Source: CAIMUS01 sp046347625 (GTDB lineage Bacteria; Pseudomonadota; Gammaproteobacteria; Competibacterales; Competibacteraceae). Taken from it: a DNA stretch of 64,000 nucleotides. Positions 8,160-16,747 of this stretch are shown piece after piece; position 1 is the stretch's first letter, and every line of letters begins with the position of its first letter. The notes under the pieces are model-generated. The model was not told where the DNA came from. It did not search any database and was given only the letters and a program-made list of their open reading frames with translations. The stretch is taken from assembly GCA_046347625.1 (NCBI GenBank), contig JAXMFU010000004.1:124001-188000 (forward strand), written 5' to 3'. Position numbers and translations under genes: made by a program.

Positions 8160-9728
8160 GTGACCAACGTGGAGCTATTTGAGTTGATCAGACGTGACCA
8201 TTATGTCGAGGGCTACAGCATCCGCCACATTGCGCGGCAGCGACAGGTGCATCGGCGGGTGGTGCGACAAGCATTGGCGGCGGCACTGCCACCGCCGCGG
8301 AAAGCGGTGGTGCGAGAACCGTGGGTGTTAACCCGGGCGTTGCGGCAGATTATTGATAGTTGGTTAGCGGCGGATCGGGAAGCACCGCCCAAGCAGCGGC
8401 ATACCGCGACGCGGGTCTATCAACGGTTAGTGAGCGAGCACGGCTACACTGGCGCAACCGTGACGGTGCGCCTGTACGTGAGCCAGCAACGCCGCCGCTC
8501 GGGTTTGCCGGCAGAAGCGTTTGTACCGCAACACTATGGGCCGGGCCAGGAGGCGCAGGTGGATTGGTATGAGGCCACCGTGGATTTTCTGGTGGGGCGG
8601 CGGACGGTACAGTTTTTTGTGAGGCGCGCCTGCTTCCGTGGTCGGGAGTTTCATTGGGCCTGTTGGCGCCAGACCCAACCAGCGTTCCTGGAAGGGCATG
8701 TGGCGGCCTTTACCTCCTTGGGTGGGGTCTTTGCCCGACTGCGGTATGACAACCTGGGGTTGGCGGTGAAAAAGAGCTTGTGGGGGCGGCGGCGGGAGGA
8801 GACCGAGCGGTTCCTCGCGCGGCGCTCCCATTACTTGTTTGCCGCCGACTTCTGCCGCCCGGGTCTGGCGGGTGCCCATGAAAAAGGCGGAGTCGAGGGG
8901 ACGGTCGGTCGCTTTCGGCGCCACCACCTGGTGCCGGTGCCGGTCATGGCGGACTTGGCAGCCTTCAATGACTATCTCCGCGGTGCCTGCGAGGCCGATG
9001 GGGCGAGGCGGATCACGGGCCGGGACCAGGCGGTGGCGATGGACTGGCAGCAGGCACAGCGAGCGTTACGGCCGTTACCGGCGACACCATTTTCCACTGC
9101 CGACGTGCTGACCTGTCGGGTAGACAGCAGTAGCCGTATCCGCGTCCGGACCAACCACTACTCGGTGCCGGTGGTGTTGGTGGAGCAGACGGTGGAGGTA
9201 CAGCTCCATGCCCAGCAGCGGGAGGTGTTCTACCGCGGGCGGCGGGTGGCCACCCATGAACGACTGCCGGGCCGGTTTGGGGAGCGCTTACTGCTGGATC
9301 ACTACCTGGAACTGTGGCAGGTCAAGCCGGGCGCCCTGGCGAACGCCCGGGCGCTGCATCAAGCCCGCGAGAGCGGGCAGTGGCCGGCGCAGTATGATCG
9401 CCTGTTCGCGGAGTTAAAGCAGCGCTATGGCGACACCGACGGGACGCGGCAGCTGCTGCAGGTGCTGCTGCTGCATCGCGACCATGAGGCGGCGGCGGTG
9501 CATCAGGCGGTAGCGCAGGCGTTAGAGCTGGGCGGCGGCGACGCCGGCGCGATTGCCGTCCTGGTGCGGCAGCAGGGCGCCGATCCCGTCCCGCCAGCGG
9601 TAGTGGCGGACTTAGGCGCCCTCGCCCGCTATGGTCAGACCTGCCCAGCGAGTCTGCACGTTTATGATGGCCTGCGGCCGAGTCAAGCGGTGGAGGTGAG
9701 CCATGGCGGCGCCAGCGGTCGGGCGTAA
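8160..9728 (+). CDS. istA: IS21-family transposase IstA
   Basis: The chosen start is GTG 8160, giving a protein that begins VTNVELFELIRRDHYVEGYS, the usual IstA N-terminus, with GAGGG nine bases upstream; an in-frame GTG at 8121 would add 13 residues. The N-terminal helix-turn-helix (SIRHIARQRQVHRRVVRQAL, within the first 50 residues) binds the terminal repeats. The integrase-like DDE core starts at GQEAQVDWYEA (first Asp, about residue 138), with RLRYDNLGLAVKK (second Asp) and AHEKGGVEG (Glu). The C-terminal half has the beta-barrel segment RVRTNHYSVP. It acts with IstB for transposition. It is intact and overlaps istB by 26 bases. Confidence 0.93.
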   Translation: MTNVELFELIRRDHYVEGYSIRHIARQRQVHRRVVRQALAAALPPPRKAVVREPWVLTRALRQIIDSWLAADREAPPKQRHTATRVYQRLVSEHGYTGATVTVRLYVSQQRRRSGLPAEAFVPQHYGPGQEAQVDWYEATVDFLVGRRTVQFFVRRACFRGREFHWACWRQTQPAFLEGHVAAFTSLGGVFARLRYDNLGLAVKKSLWGRRREETERFLARRSHYLFAADFCRPGLAGAHEKGGVEGTVGRFRRHHLVPVPVMADLAAFNDYLRGACEADGARRITGRDQAVAMDWQQAQRALRPLPATPFSTADVLTCRVDSSSRIRVRTNHYSVPVVLVEQTVEVQLHAQQREVFYRGRRVATHERLPGRFGERLLLDHYLELWQVKPGALANARALHQARESGQWPAQYDRLFAELKQRYGDTDGTRQLLQVLLLHRDHEAAAVHQAVAQALELGGGDAGAIAVLVRQQGADPVPPAVVADLGALARYGQTCPASLHVYDGLRPSQAVEVSHGGASGRA

Positions 9729-10473
9729 AGAGCTGTGTCAGACCCTCAAGCTGCCCACCGTGGCGCGCGAGGCGGAAGGGGTGGCGGCAGCCGCCCAGCG
9801 ACCAGGGCAGGGACCGTTGGCCTACCTGCAGCAGGTGCTGGAACTGGAAGTCGCCACGCGGGCGGCCCATCGAGCGGCCCGGCGCCTCAAGGAAGCCGGG
9901 TTCCCGTTACCCAAGACCCTGGCCAGCTTCGACTTCGGGCGTGCCCCGACCCTGCCGGAAGCCCAGCTGCGGCAGTTGGCTGAGGGGGACTACATCGACC
10001 GGGCGGAAACCATTATCCTGATGGGGGAACCGGGCACCGGCAAGACCCACTTGGCGACCGCCCTGGGGGTGGCAGCGGCCCAGCAGGGGCGAGCCGTTCG
10101 CGTTGCCAGTGCCGGGCGGCTGGTCAATGAACTGATTGAAGCCAAGGATGCCCGCCAGTTAGGCCGGCTCGTGGGCCGCTACAGTCGGCTGGATTTACTC
10201 GTCCTGGATGAACTGGGTTACCTACCACTCAGCAAGGCCGATGCCGAACTGCTGTTTCAGGTGCGAAGTCCGCGTCATGAACGGCGGGCCTTGGTATTGA
10301 CCCCGAATCTGCCCTTCGGGGCGTGGACCACGGTTTTCCCGGATCCCCGCCTTTGTCGAGCCGTGATTGATAGGCTGACTCATCGAGCGCACATCATTGA
10401 AACCGGCCTGCAGTCCATCCGGCTTCAGGAGGCCCTGCGTCGCCATCCATCAACCGCACCGCTGGAGGGCTAA
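9703..10473 (+). CDS. istB: IS21-family transposition ATPase IstB
   Basis: A 256-residue AAA+ ATPase of the DnaC/IstB type. Walker A is GEPGTGKTHLATAL (about residues 107-120), Walker B is LLVLDELGYLP (about 165-175), followed by the sensor region ALVLTPNLPFGAW and the family ending DRLTHRAHIIETG. IstB loads on target DNA and stimulates IstA. It starts at ATG 9703 inside the istA 3' end, so translation is probably coupled. The last 15 residues are variable. Nothing suggests inactivation. Confidence 0.94.
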   Translation: MAAPAVGRKELCQTLKLPTVAREAEGVAAAAQRPGQGPLAYLQQVLELEVATRAAHRAARRLKEAGFPLPKTLASFDFGRAPTLPEAQLRQLAEGDYIDRAETIILMGEPGTGKTHLATALGVAAAQQGRAVRVASAGRLVNELIEAKDARQLGRLVGRYSRLDLLVLDELGYLPLSKADAELLFQVRSPRHERRALVLTPNLPFGAWTTVFPDPRLCRAVIDRLTHRAHIIETGLQSIRLQEALRRHPSTAPLEG

Positions 10474-10743
10474 CAAGACGACCACCACGGCCGGCTCTCT
10501 CTTCGGGCAGAGCCTCCATAAACAGTAACGGGTGGGGCCAAATTAGAGTATCAAAGTGGGGCCAAAACAAGTTGACAAACTCAGGGGGTGCCCCTACAGG
10601 AAAACCCATGCGCTATTTAAAGTCAACTCAGCTCGGTTGAAGCACTAGTAGAACCCAGGGATCGGCTCCCACGCCGCCGTCTTGCCAGAGTTGGCCCCTG
10701 GCCTCCATCACCGCTTCAGCAGCATGACGACACTGGCTGTCGG

Positions 10744-11910
10744 CTACTCCAGCTTGACGCTTACCCGCTGTTTGATGTTATCACGCCAAAACTCCAGCAT
10801 CACGGTATCGCCCGGTTGATGGCTTTCCAGGGCGCTCGTCAATTCACGGCTGCTGCGGACCGGTTGGCCGTTAATGGCCAGTAGAATATCGCCGAGTCGC
10901 AGGGTGCCATCGGGATGGCGACGGGTGGGGCGCAAGCCAGCGGCAGCCGCCGGTGATCCCTCGCGAATACCAAGAATGAGCAGGCCGGGCACGCCCAGTC
11001 GTTGAGTGACCTGGCGGCTGAGGCGGTCATCGATAATGATACCCAATTCCGGCGGGGAATAACGGCCATTGGCAATCAACTGCGGTACGACCCGGTTGAC
11101 AGTATCCACCGGCACGGCGAAACCAATCCCGGCGTAGGCGCCGGAGGGACTGAAGATGGCGGTATTGACGCCGATCAGGCGGCCGGCACTGTCGAGCAGG
11201 GGACCGCCGGAATTGCCGGGATTGATAGCCGCATCGGTCTGAATCATCCCTTCCATCGGCCGGCCGGCAATCCCGTCGATCGTGCGATTCAAGGCGGACA
11301 CGATGCCGGTAGTCAGCGTCTGGTCGAGTCCGAAGGGATTGCCAATGGCAAAGGTTTTCTGGCCGACTTTCAGATCCTGGCTGACGCCGAGGGGAATAGG
11401 TCGGAGTCTGGCGACCGGTGCCTGGATGCGCAGCACCGCCAGGTCGTGCTGGGGACTGATTCCAATCAGACGGGCGTTGTAGCTCTGATGGTCAAACAAG
11501 GTCACCTGAGCCGCATTGGCGTTTTCAATGACGTGAAAATTGGTCACGATGTGACCCTGGCTATCCCAGATGAACCCGGAACCGGTGCCGCTGGGCACGT
11601 CTCTGGCGTTCAGGGTCCAGGGATTAAATTGCTGCGTCAGCGTCGTCAGGTAAACGACGGACGGGCTGGCTTCCTGGAACAGTTCGATGGTACTTTGCTC
11701 GTCGGCGGCCAATTCACCGCGGGCGGTAATGACGCGCGGTTGGTCATCCACCCCGAGGAACCCGGGTCGCCACTGGGGTAATACATAGAGGCCGGCCAAT
11801 AGCGCCACGACCAGGAGCAGAAGCCAGGTGGGGCTGGAGGAGAATCGCTTGGGGTTATTCATACGGGTCTGTTGGGTAGCTAGCAGGGAAGGATCTGTGG
11901 AAAATTCCAT
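10744..11910 (-). CDS. HtrA/DegQ-like periplasmic serine protease with PDZ domain
   Basis: A 388-residue trypsin-fold protease. An N-terminal hydrophobic segment (WLLLLVVALLAGLYVL, about residues 29-44) gives a signal anchor or signal peptide, so it acts at or beyond the inner membrane. The catalytic triad is visible: His in VTNFHVIE (about 120), Asp in HDLAVLRI (about 155), Ser in NPGNSGGPLLD (about 235). One PDZ domain follows (about 285-388), with RLGDILLAINGQPV. A single PDZ and this length fit the DegS/HhoB-like class better than DegP. Starts at ATG 11910 or 11862 are both possible; neither has a clear binding site. It stands alone beside IS21 debris. Confidence 0.92.
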   Translation of the reverse strand: MEFSTDPSLLATQQTRMNNPKRFSSSPTWLLLLVVALLAGLYVLPQWRPGFLGVDDQPRVITARGELAADEQSTIELFQEASPSVVYLTTLTQQFNPWTLNARDVPSGTGSGFIWDSQGHIVTNFHVIENANAAQVTLFDHQSYNARLIGISPQHDLAVLRIQAPVARLRPIPLGVSQDLKVGQKTFAIGNPFGLDQTLTTGIVSALNRTIDGIAGRPMEGMIQTDAAINPGNSGGPLLDSAGRLIGVNTAIFSPSGAYAGIGFAVPVDTVNRVVPQLIANGRYSPPELGIIIDDRLSRQVTQRLGVPGLLILGIREGSPAAAAGLRPTRRHPDGTLRLGDILLAINGQPVRSSRELTSALESHQPGDTVMLEFWRDNIKQRVSVKLE

Positions 11911-12362
11911 AGCGATATGGGAAAAAGCGGCGGATCCGAGACCGGCACAAGGTTAGAAAAGAAAGCTTTCCTTCCTGCTTTAAACCACATGAAAAAGACC
12001 GCCTGGTTTACATCATCCCTCGCCTCCAGGTTACGGAACCGAACCGTCATGAGCGTGGTGGATAGCAGACTCATCATTTTTCTCCAGTCAAGTTTTGGCC
12101 TGCCGGGTAACGCGCTCGAAGGAAGCGGGCCGGGTGCGGTGCTACCGGAATCATTCCCTTCCGAAGGGAACTAAAACAAGACGTGTCGCGGCCAGTGGCC
12201 AGTGCACCTGGCTTTGCCCCTTTCTACCTTAGTGATGAGGATACCCACCTTTGCGCGCCCTGACCGGGACTTCCGGTAGGAGCATCTCGCTTGGTCTGCG
12301 AGCGTGCAGGTATGACGCCCAGAATCGGGCGCTGGCGCGACAGTGAAGCGTGGAGAGCACTA
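11911..12362. other. Divergent intergenic region, no gene recognised
   Basis: About 450 bp between the protease and the DUF488 gene, transcribed divergently, so it should hold both promoters. I see no RNA gene and no clear -35/-10 pair. The reading frames here lack binding sites and family features. Confidence 0.4.
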
Positions 12363-12728
12363 ATGACCTTTCAGATCAAGCGGGTTTACGATCCCCCTGA
12401 ACCGAGTGATGGTGCTCGCTTTCTCGTGGAACGGCTCTGGCCGCGCGGCATCAAGAAAGCCTCGCTTCCCTTGGCTGCCTGGTTGAAGGACGTGGCTCCC
12501 AGCGCGGCGCTGCGCCGCGACTTCGGTCACCAACCGGCGAAATGGGACGACTTCCGCCGGCGCTATTTTGCGGAACTGGACGCCAAGCCGCAGGCCTGGC
12601 AGCCGCTGTTGGACGCGCAGCGGCAGGGTCCGGTCACCTTATTGTACAGTGCGCGTGATCGCGCGCATAACAGCGCCGTCGCCTTACAAGCCTATCTCGA
12701 AGACCCGCGGAGAAAGCATCCTGACTAA
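12363..12728 (+). CDS. DUF488-family protein (YeaO-like)
   Basis: The start at ATG 12363 is chosen because GGAGAG lies about six bases upstream and the protein then opens MTFQIKRVYDPPEPSDGARF, the standard family start; an upstream in-frame start would add 24 residues without support. The 121-residue protein carries the family signature FLVERLWPRGIKK (about residues 21-33), KDVAPSAALRRDFGH, and the end region VTLLYSARDRAHNSAVAL. Members are small cytosolic proteins of unknown activity. Length and motifs are complete. Confidence 0.88.
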   Translation: MTFQIKRVYDPPEPSDGARFLVERLWPRGIKKASLPLAAWLKDVAPSAALRRDFGHQPAKWDDFRRRYFAELDAKPQAWQPLLDAQRQGPVTLLYSARDRAHNSAVALQAYLEDPRRKHPD

Positions 12729-13459
12729 TGTCCTGACCAGGCTGATCGTTGCCTGAGCAGGAAGCGGATTCAGGCGGCTAAAGCGATCTCTAGGCAAGGC
12801 CGGCAGATTCCCTATTCGGGGTTGACCCTGTCATCGGCTATAACAGACGTGGCGGCTAACCCCACCGCCAATAAGCCGGTCTTGGTCAGCCCGCCCGCCG
12901 TATGGCCGCCGCCGGGCCGGCGACTCGACTTGAGCCCAGCACCGGTGACCTGACCTATGGTAGGCCTGGTTACTCGAACGGCGCTGCCGGCCGTTAGGAG
13001 GCGACCAGTGGGGCTATCTGGACCAGTTCCGACAGGCAACGTGGTGGCGCAGTTGGCATCTGATGACCGCTTGATGGTTACCGTGATCAGTGGTGTCACC
13101 CAGTGGCGAGAGTCGCAGTGGCCGACCTGTCTTGAGGTCATGAAAGCGCGGCGGCGGCGAAAACGGCAAACCTTGCCAGCCGCCGTGCAATCCCTCTTAC
13201 TATTGGTGGGCAAGGCGGCCAATGTCCTGTCCCTGGAGGTATTGGCCGCATGATTCACCACTCAATGGGCTCATTACCCTTCAACGACTTAGCGCTTAAC
13301 CTGGCGCCTATGGGGCCATGCCCTCCCTACCCGGTGCTAGCAACTGCGTAACTTCTAATCTTATAATTATTACTTTGCTCGTAACTATTTATTAAGTCGT
13401 AGGATGGGCAAAGCGAAGCGTGCTTATCCTCCCGAAAATACCGGGTATGAGACGACCTC
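12729..13459. other. Gene-poor region with decayed coding-like sequence and one REP-like hairpin
   Basis: About 730 bp. Coding-like fragments (for example the plus frame 12957-13253 with LMVTVISGV and EVMKARRRRK) look like remnants, but I cannot assign a family. At 13400-13430 AGGATGGGCA-AAGCGAAGCG-TGCTTATCCT forms an imperfect hairpin; a related motif GTAGGATGGGCATAACCCATC occurs near 6201-6222. Confidence 0.35.
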
Positions 13460-13552
13460 ATGACAGAACTCATCAAGATCTTGCACCCTGATAGTGCGAT
13501 TGCCCTGGCCGCTCATCCGGGCAACCTGGCAAACGCCAGCACTAATGGCTAA
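13460..13552 (+). CDS. Possible 30-residue leader or remnant ORF before the thioesterase
   Basis: A short frame, ATG 13460 to TAA 13552, ends 18 bases before the thioesterase start. The peptide begins MTELIKILHPDSAIAL and ends in a polar tail. No family is recognised. It could be a leader peptide, the tail end of a lost gene, or chance. There is no strong binding site. Confidence 0.2.
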   Translation: MTELIKILHPDSAIALAAHPGNLANASTNG

Positions 13553-13570
13553 TAAAGTCAAGGTAAGCGA

Positions 13571-14317
13571 ATGCAAAGCGTCTGGGTCAGCAGTCGGCAA
13601 AGGGGAAAGAAGCCTCGAATCCGTCTTTTCTGCCTGCCGTATGCAGGTGGCGGTACTCTGATTTTTCATAGCTGGGCGAAGGTGTTACCGGCAGATATAG
13701 AAATCTGTCCCATCCAGTTACCTGGACGCGAGTGCCGTGTTCGGGAGCGTTTCATCACCAACATGGTTACCATGGTCGATGCCTTGGTGTCAGCATTGCA
13801 GAATCATCTTGATGCCCCGTTTGCCCTCTTTGGTCATAGTATGGGGGCGATTATTGCTTACGAGACCGCCCGCCGGCTGCTGGCCACCCATGCTAAGACT
13901 CCGTGGGTTCTCCTAGTCTCTGGAGCGCGGGCACCCCATTTAGTACCGCTCAGATCCCCTATCCACTCTCTCGAGGACGGCGCCTTCATCGAGGAAATTC
14001 GCAAACTAAACGGTACCTTGCCGGAGGTGCTGGAGCATGCTGAGCTGATGCAGTTGTTGATACCCCTACTGCGTGGTGACTTCAAGCTGGTGGAGACTTA
14101 CCGTGAGCTCGATGGGCCGAAACTGGCGTGCCCTGTAGTTGCATTCGGTGGTCGGGAAGACGATCAGGTACCTCCGGCATCGATAGAGGCTTGGCGTGAG
14201 AAGACGTCCGGTCCTTTCATCCGCTATCTGCTTCCAGGCGGTCATTTCTTTGTAAACTCGGCACGTGAGCAACTGCTTGGCCTCATTGCCGCAGCGTTAC
14301 GCCATCCTCCACTATGA
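13571..14317 (+). CDS. Type II thioesterase (RifR/GrsT-like)
   Basis: A 248-residue alpha/beta hydrolase of the external thioesterase family that clears mis-loaded acyl groups from NRPS and PKS carrier proteins. Visible features are the N-terminal LFCLPYAGGG, the PIQLPGRE segment, the nucleophile elbow FGHSMGAIIAYE (Ser about residue 94), the acid region GGREDDQVP (about 196-203) and the final His in GGHFFVN (about 224). ATG 13571 has AAGG about ten bases upstream. Its stop overlaps the phosphopantetheinyl transferase start (ATGA), so the two are co-transcribed. The pair runs opposite to the assembly-line operon but most likely serves it. Confidence 0.93.
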   Translation: MQSVWVSSRQRGKKPRIRLFCLPYAGGGTLIFHSWAKVLPADIEICPIQLPGRECRVRERFITNMVTMVDALVSALQNHLDAPFALFGHSMGAIIAYETARRLLATHAKTPWVLLVSGARAPHLVPLRSPIHSLEDGAFIEEIRKLNGTLPEVLEHAELMQLLIPLLRGDFKLVETYRELDGPKLACPVVAFGGREDDQVPPASIEAWREKTSGPFIRYLLPGGHFFVNSAREQLLGLIAAALRHPPL

Positions 14318-14910
14318 AGGCTCCGGCCTTTGCCACCTTCTCGGTCGTGCCTCTGGCACCACTGTGGCGAGAGAGGACGGCATTGCATCACTGGGCGGTG
14401 CCACTGGCAGTTGAGCGGGCGGTGGAACTGGTATCCACCCAGTTACTTTCTCTGGACGAGCTGGCTCGGGCGGCACGCTTTCACTTCCCCGTCGATCGGG
14501 GCCGCTATACGGTCGCCCGTGCCGCTCTCCGGCTGCTACTGGGATTATACCTAGAACAGCCGGCACGGACACTTCAGTTCAGTTACGGGCCGTATGGGAA
14601 ACCTGATCTTAGTATCGCAGAAGGGGGCAACCTCCACTTCAATCTCACCCATTCGGGAGACTTGGCCGTCATAGCAATCACGGGTCTTGGGGCGGTGGGT
14701 GTGGATGTGGAGGTATGCCGATCTGTCAGCGACTTTCGAGGCTTGGCGGCACGCTTCTTGGCGGCGGAGGAACAGGTACTATTGGAGTTGCCGGATGAGG
14801 CAGCAGCGCTGAAAGCCTTCTTCTTATGTTGGACCCGGAAGGAAGCGGTCCTCAAGGCACTGGGGACAGGGCTTGCCACCGATCCGGAGCAAGTGGTAGT
14901 TATGGCTTGA
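14314..14910 (+). pseudogene. Sfp-type 4'-phosphopantetheinyl transferase, 5' part (split by IS630)
   Basis: This enzyme would convert apo carrier proteins to the holo form with coenzyme A. The N part holds the core motifs: NLHFNLTHSGDLA (about residues 108-120), the Mg2+ site GVDVE (about 130-134), and the WTRKEAVLKALGTGL helix (about 173-187). The IS630 element entered at TA 14901-14902; the last two residues and stop of the present 198-residue frame come from the element. Removing the element and one TA joins codons to 16519-16715 in frame, giving 261 residues. The catalytic core is complete, so the shortened protein might keep activity, but the C-terminal strands are lost. Confidence 0.9.
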
Positions 14911-14941
14911 CCCAGTTAAGGAGATAGAAAACTATACATAA

Positions 14942-15009
14942 TGCGATAGACCTTATTGGAAATATTTATTGTCTTTTTTTTGCGATAGACCTTATTGGAA
15001 ATATTTATT
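14942..15009. repeat. 29-bp direct repeat in the IS630 left end
   Basis: TGCGATAGACCTTATTGGAA plus nine further bases occurs twice, at 14942-14970 and 14981-15009, with a 39-bp period and a T-run between. It could be a repeated transposase-binding site or a duplication after slippage. No matching copy is seen at the right end. Confidence 0.85.
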
Positions 15010-15112
15010 TTTTTGCAACATTTCTATATATCAATAGGTTATGCGAATTTCATTAAACTCGTTTTAGGTTTTCAATAAAGTCCATTTATTATTAATATAA
15101 GAATTTCGTTTA

Positions 15113-16447
15113 CTAATCCGTTTCGTCCTCAATAAAATTAACTCCATATTCATCGTCTATGGAATCAAGCAAGCTATCTTGCTCGAAATGACGATCTTCC
15201 CAGTAAGTTATCTTGTCCATGATCCCTGCCATGGTCTCAGCAGTAACTTTTGTCCACGCTATTTCCAAATTTTTACGCAAACCTTCAAGGGTAAAGTCAC
15301 AATGTTGTGCCATGTATTGTTTCATGACACCCCAACACTTCTCAATCGGTTGCAATTCTGGGTGATATTGGGGGGTACGTACTATTTCAATATGCCGATC
15401 TTTATACAGGGGATCATTGCAGAGTAGGTGATCCAGTTTGAATACTCTAGGCGGACGATGCTGATGGATTAATTCAATCAGTTGTACGCGAAGAAAATCA
15501 TCGTGGAATGCAATATTGTTGTCAGTCAGCCATTGTTGAAGAACCGATTTCTTACTCGTTAATAAGGGCACGTTATCTTCAAGAAACATGTTGTGATAAG
15601 GTGCATTGTCCATCATAATGACGGCATTGTCGGCAATATTCGGAAGCAGCTGAGTGGTAAACCATTGCGTAAAATTTTTCTCATCCATTGTGCCATGATA
15701 ATCGCCAGTACGTTGTTTTGCCTGGAAAACAAGCCGAGCTCCATCAACCCATCCCTCTTTGGTAATCGCATTGAGTATAATAAAACGCTCACCTTTACCT
15801 GCAGGTTTATTGATATAGGGACCAAACGATTTATCCAGCCGCGAATCATTTTGCCAATCGCTACAATACCATGAAACGTCTGAACCGCTGTAATTCTTAT
15901 TGATAAATGTTTCGTCAAGATAAACAAGCATTCGTCGACTTTTATTGAGAAGTCGCTTTTTAATAAGATATTCTCTTCTCGCCTTTACTACATAATCACG
16001 TTCACGAAGTGCCGTGTGTCGCTGCACAGAACCATGGAGAATCTTCCATCGGTACAAACAACGTCTTAATGTTTCTCGGGCAACAGTAATCCCATGGGCA
16101 TCGTTAAGAATTCCAACTAAGAGTCGCAAACTGAGATGTTCACGACGAATATTATATGAGCGGATGATATCTTGACAAATCGTTTTGATATGATCATCTA
16201 CAGCATAGGGGCTTGATCCCTTGGGAAACGGCGGAGATAGGGTGTTATTTCTGTTATATTCTGCCATTATCCGCCATACAGTAACTTCTGAAAGATTAGT
16301 AGCTAAAGCTGTCCGACGAGCAGAATTTATAACATTGGGAAACTCCTTGGTCTTTGAATATAGTTCTTGTTCTTTGTCAAAATAATGCTTAACATGAACC
16401 ACCATCTCCTTTTCAGGAATGGTTAAAGAGTTTCCTTTGTGTGACAT
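15113..16447 (-). CDS. IS630-family transposase (intact)
   Basis: A 444-residue transposase with an N-terminal helix-turn-helix (ATNLSEVTVWRIMAEYN, about residues 50-66) and a second DNA-binding part around GITVARETLRRCLYRW. The DDE core is visible: MLVYLDETFINKNY (first Asp, about 177), NAVIMMDNAPYHN (second Asp, about 282) and YHPELQPIEKCWGVMK (Glu, about 366). It is longer than the common 340-residue IS630 proteins. Base use is much richer in A and T than neighbouring genes. No stop or frameshift. Confidence 0.92.
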   Translation of the reverse strand: MSHKGNSLTIPEKEMVVHVKHYFDKEQELYSKTKEFPNVINSARRTALATNLSEVTVWRIMAEYNRNNTLSPPFPKGSSPYAVDDHIKTICQDIIRSYNIRREHLSLRLLVGILNDAHGITVARETLRRCLYRWKILHGSVQRHTALRERDYVVKARREYLIKKRLLNKSRRMLVYLDETFINKNYSGSDVSWYCSDWQNDSRLDKSFGPYINKPAGKGERFIILNAITKEGWVDGARLVFQAKQRTGDYHGTMDEKNFTQWFTTQLLPNIADNAVIMMDNAPYHNMFLEDNVPLLTSKKSVLQQWLTDNNIAFHDDFLRVQLIELIHQHRPPRVFKLDHLLCNDPLYKDRHIEIVRTPQYHPELQPIEKCWGVMKQYMAQHCDFTLEGLRKNLEIAWTKVTAETMAGIMDKITYWEDRHFEQDSLLDSIDDEYGVNFIEDETD

Positions 16448-16518
16448 AATAAATCAAATACAATTGTACCGATCATATATTGCATCTTATTCTATCTCCT
16501 TAACTGGGTCAAGCCATA

Positions 16519-16715
16519 GTTGCCATCCCGGAAGAGCGGCACAGGTAGTACGTGTCCATGGTACGCCTGCGTCGTGGTGGACGCTGGTAGACTTGATGCC
16601 CTTAGCCGGTGTCGTTGGCGCCTCGGCCATCAGGGGACCGGTTACCACGGTCACCGCCACGACGGTAACTCTCGAGGCACTGTTGACCGCTGCACAGGAG
16701 CTAGACCTATTTTAA
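16519..16715 (+). pseudogene. Sfp-type phosphopantetheinyl transferase, 3' part
   Basis: Read in the frame continuing from 14902, this stretch encodes the last 65 residues of the enzyme (ASWWTLVDLMPLAG, VGASAIRGPVTTVTA, ending QELDLF and TAA at 16713-16715). The WxxxDLxP...GxVGALA-like pattern is the normal C-terminal end of the family. It has no start of its own, so it is not expected to be translated alone. Confidence 0.85.
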
Positions 16716-16747
16716 ACGGGCGTACCAGTCTGGCGCGCTATGGACCG

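Larger units (their letters stand above)
8035..10583 (+). mobile_element. IS21-family insertion sequence
   Basis: The ends are TGAGTTTGCTAATTTG... at 8035 and the inverted TGAGTTTGTCAACTTG... ending at 10583, giving 2549 bp, typical for IS21. Each end holds two copies of a GGCCCCAC-containing unit (about 8054 and 8088 on the left; about 10512 and 10556 on the right), the multiple transposase-binding repeats usual in this family. The order istA-istB fits. No target duplication is seen. Confidence 0.88.
14903..16516 (-). mobile_element. IS630-family insertion sequence in the phosphopantetheinyl transferase gene
   Basis: Perfect 27-bp terminal inverted repeats, beginning TGGCTTGACCCAGTTAAGG, lie at 14903-14929 and 16490-16516. 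The element is 1614 bp and is flanked by the TA duplication typical of IS630/Tc1-mariner elements (14901-14902 and 16517-16518). The left end also has a 29-bp direct repeat (14942-14970 and 14981-15009). It is clearly more AT-rich than its surroundings, suggesting recent arrival from elsewhere. Confidence 0.96.

Noticed and set aside
8427..9870. Minus-strand ORFs of 166 and 182 residues
   Set aside because: They lie opposite istA, which carries the complete transposase motifs; high GC content keeps the antisense frames open.
11002..11781. Plus-strand ORF of 259 residues
   Set aside because: It is antisense to the HtrA-like protease, whose catalytic triad and PDZ domain are plainly in the other strand.
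12812..13261. Minus-strand ORF of 149 residues and overlapping plus ORF of 98 residues
   Set aside because: No binding site and no family resemblance I can defend; a vague likeness to electron-transfer flavoprotein ends was too weak to report as a gene.
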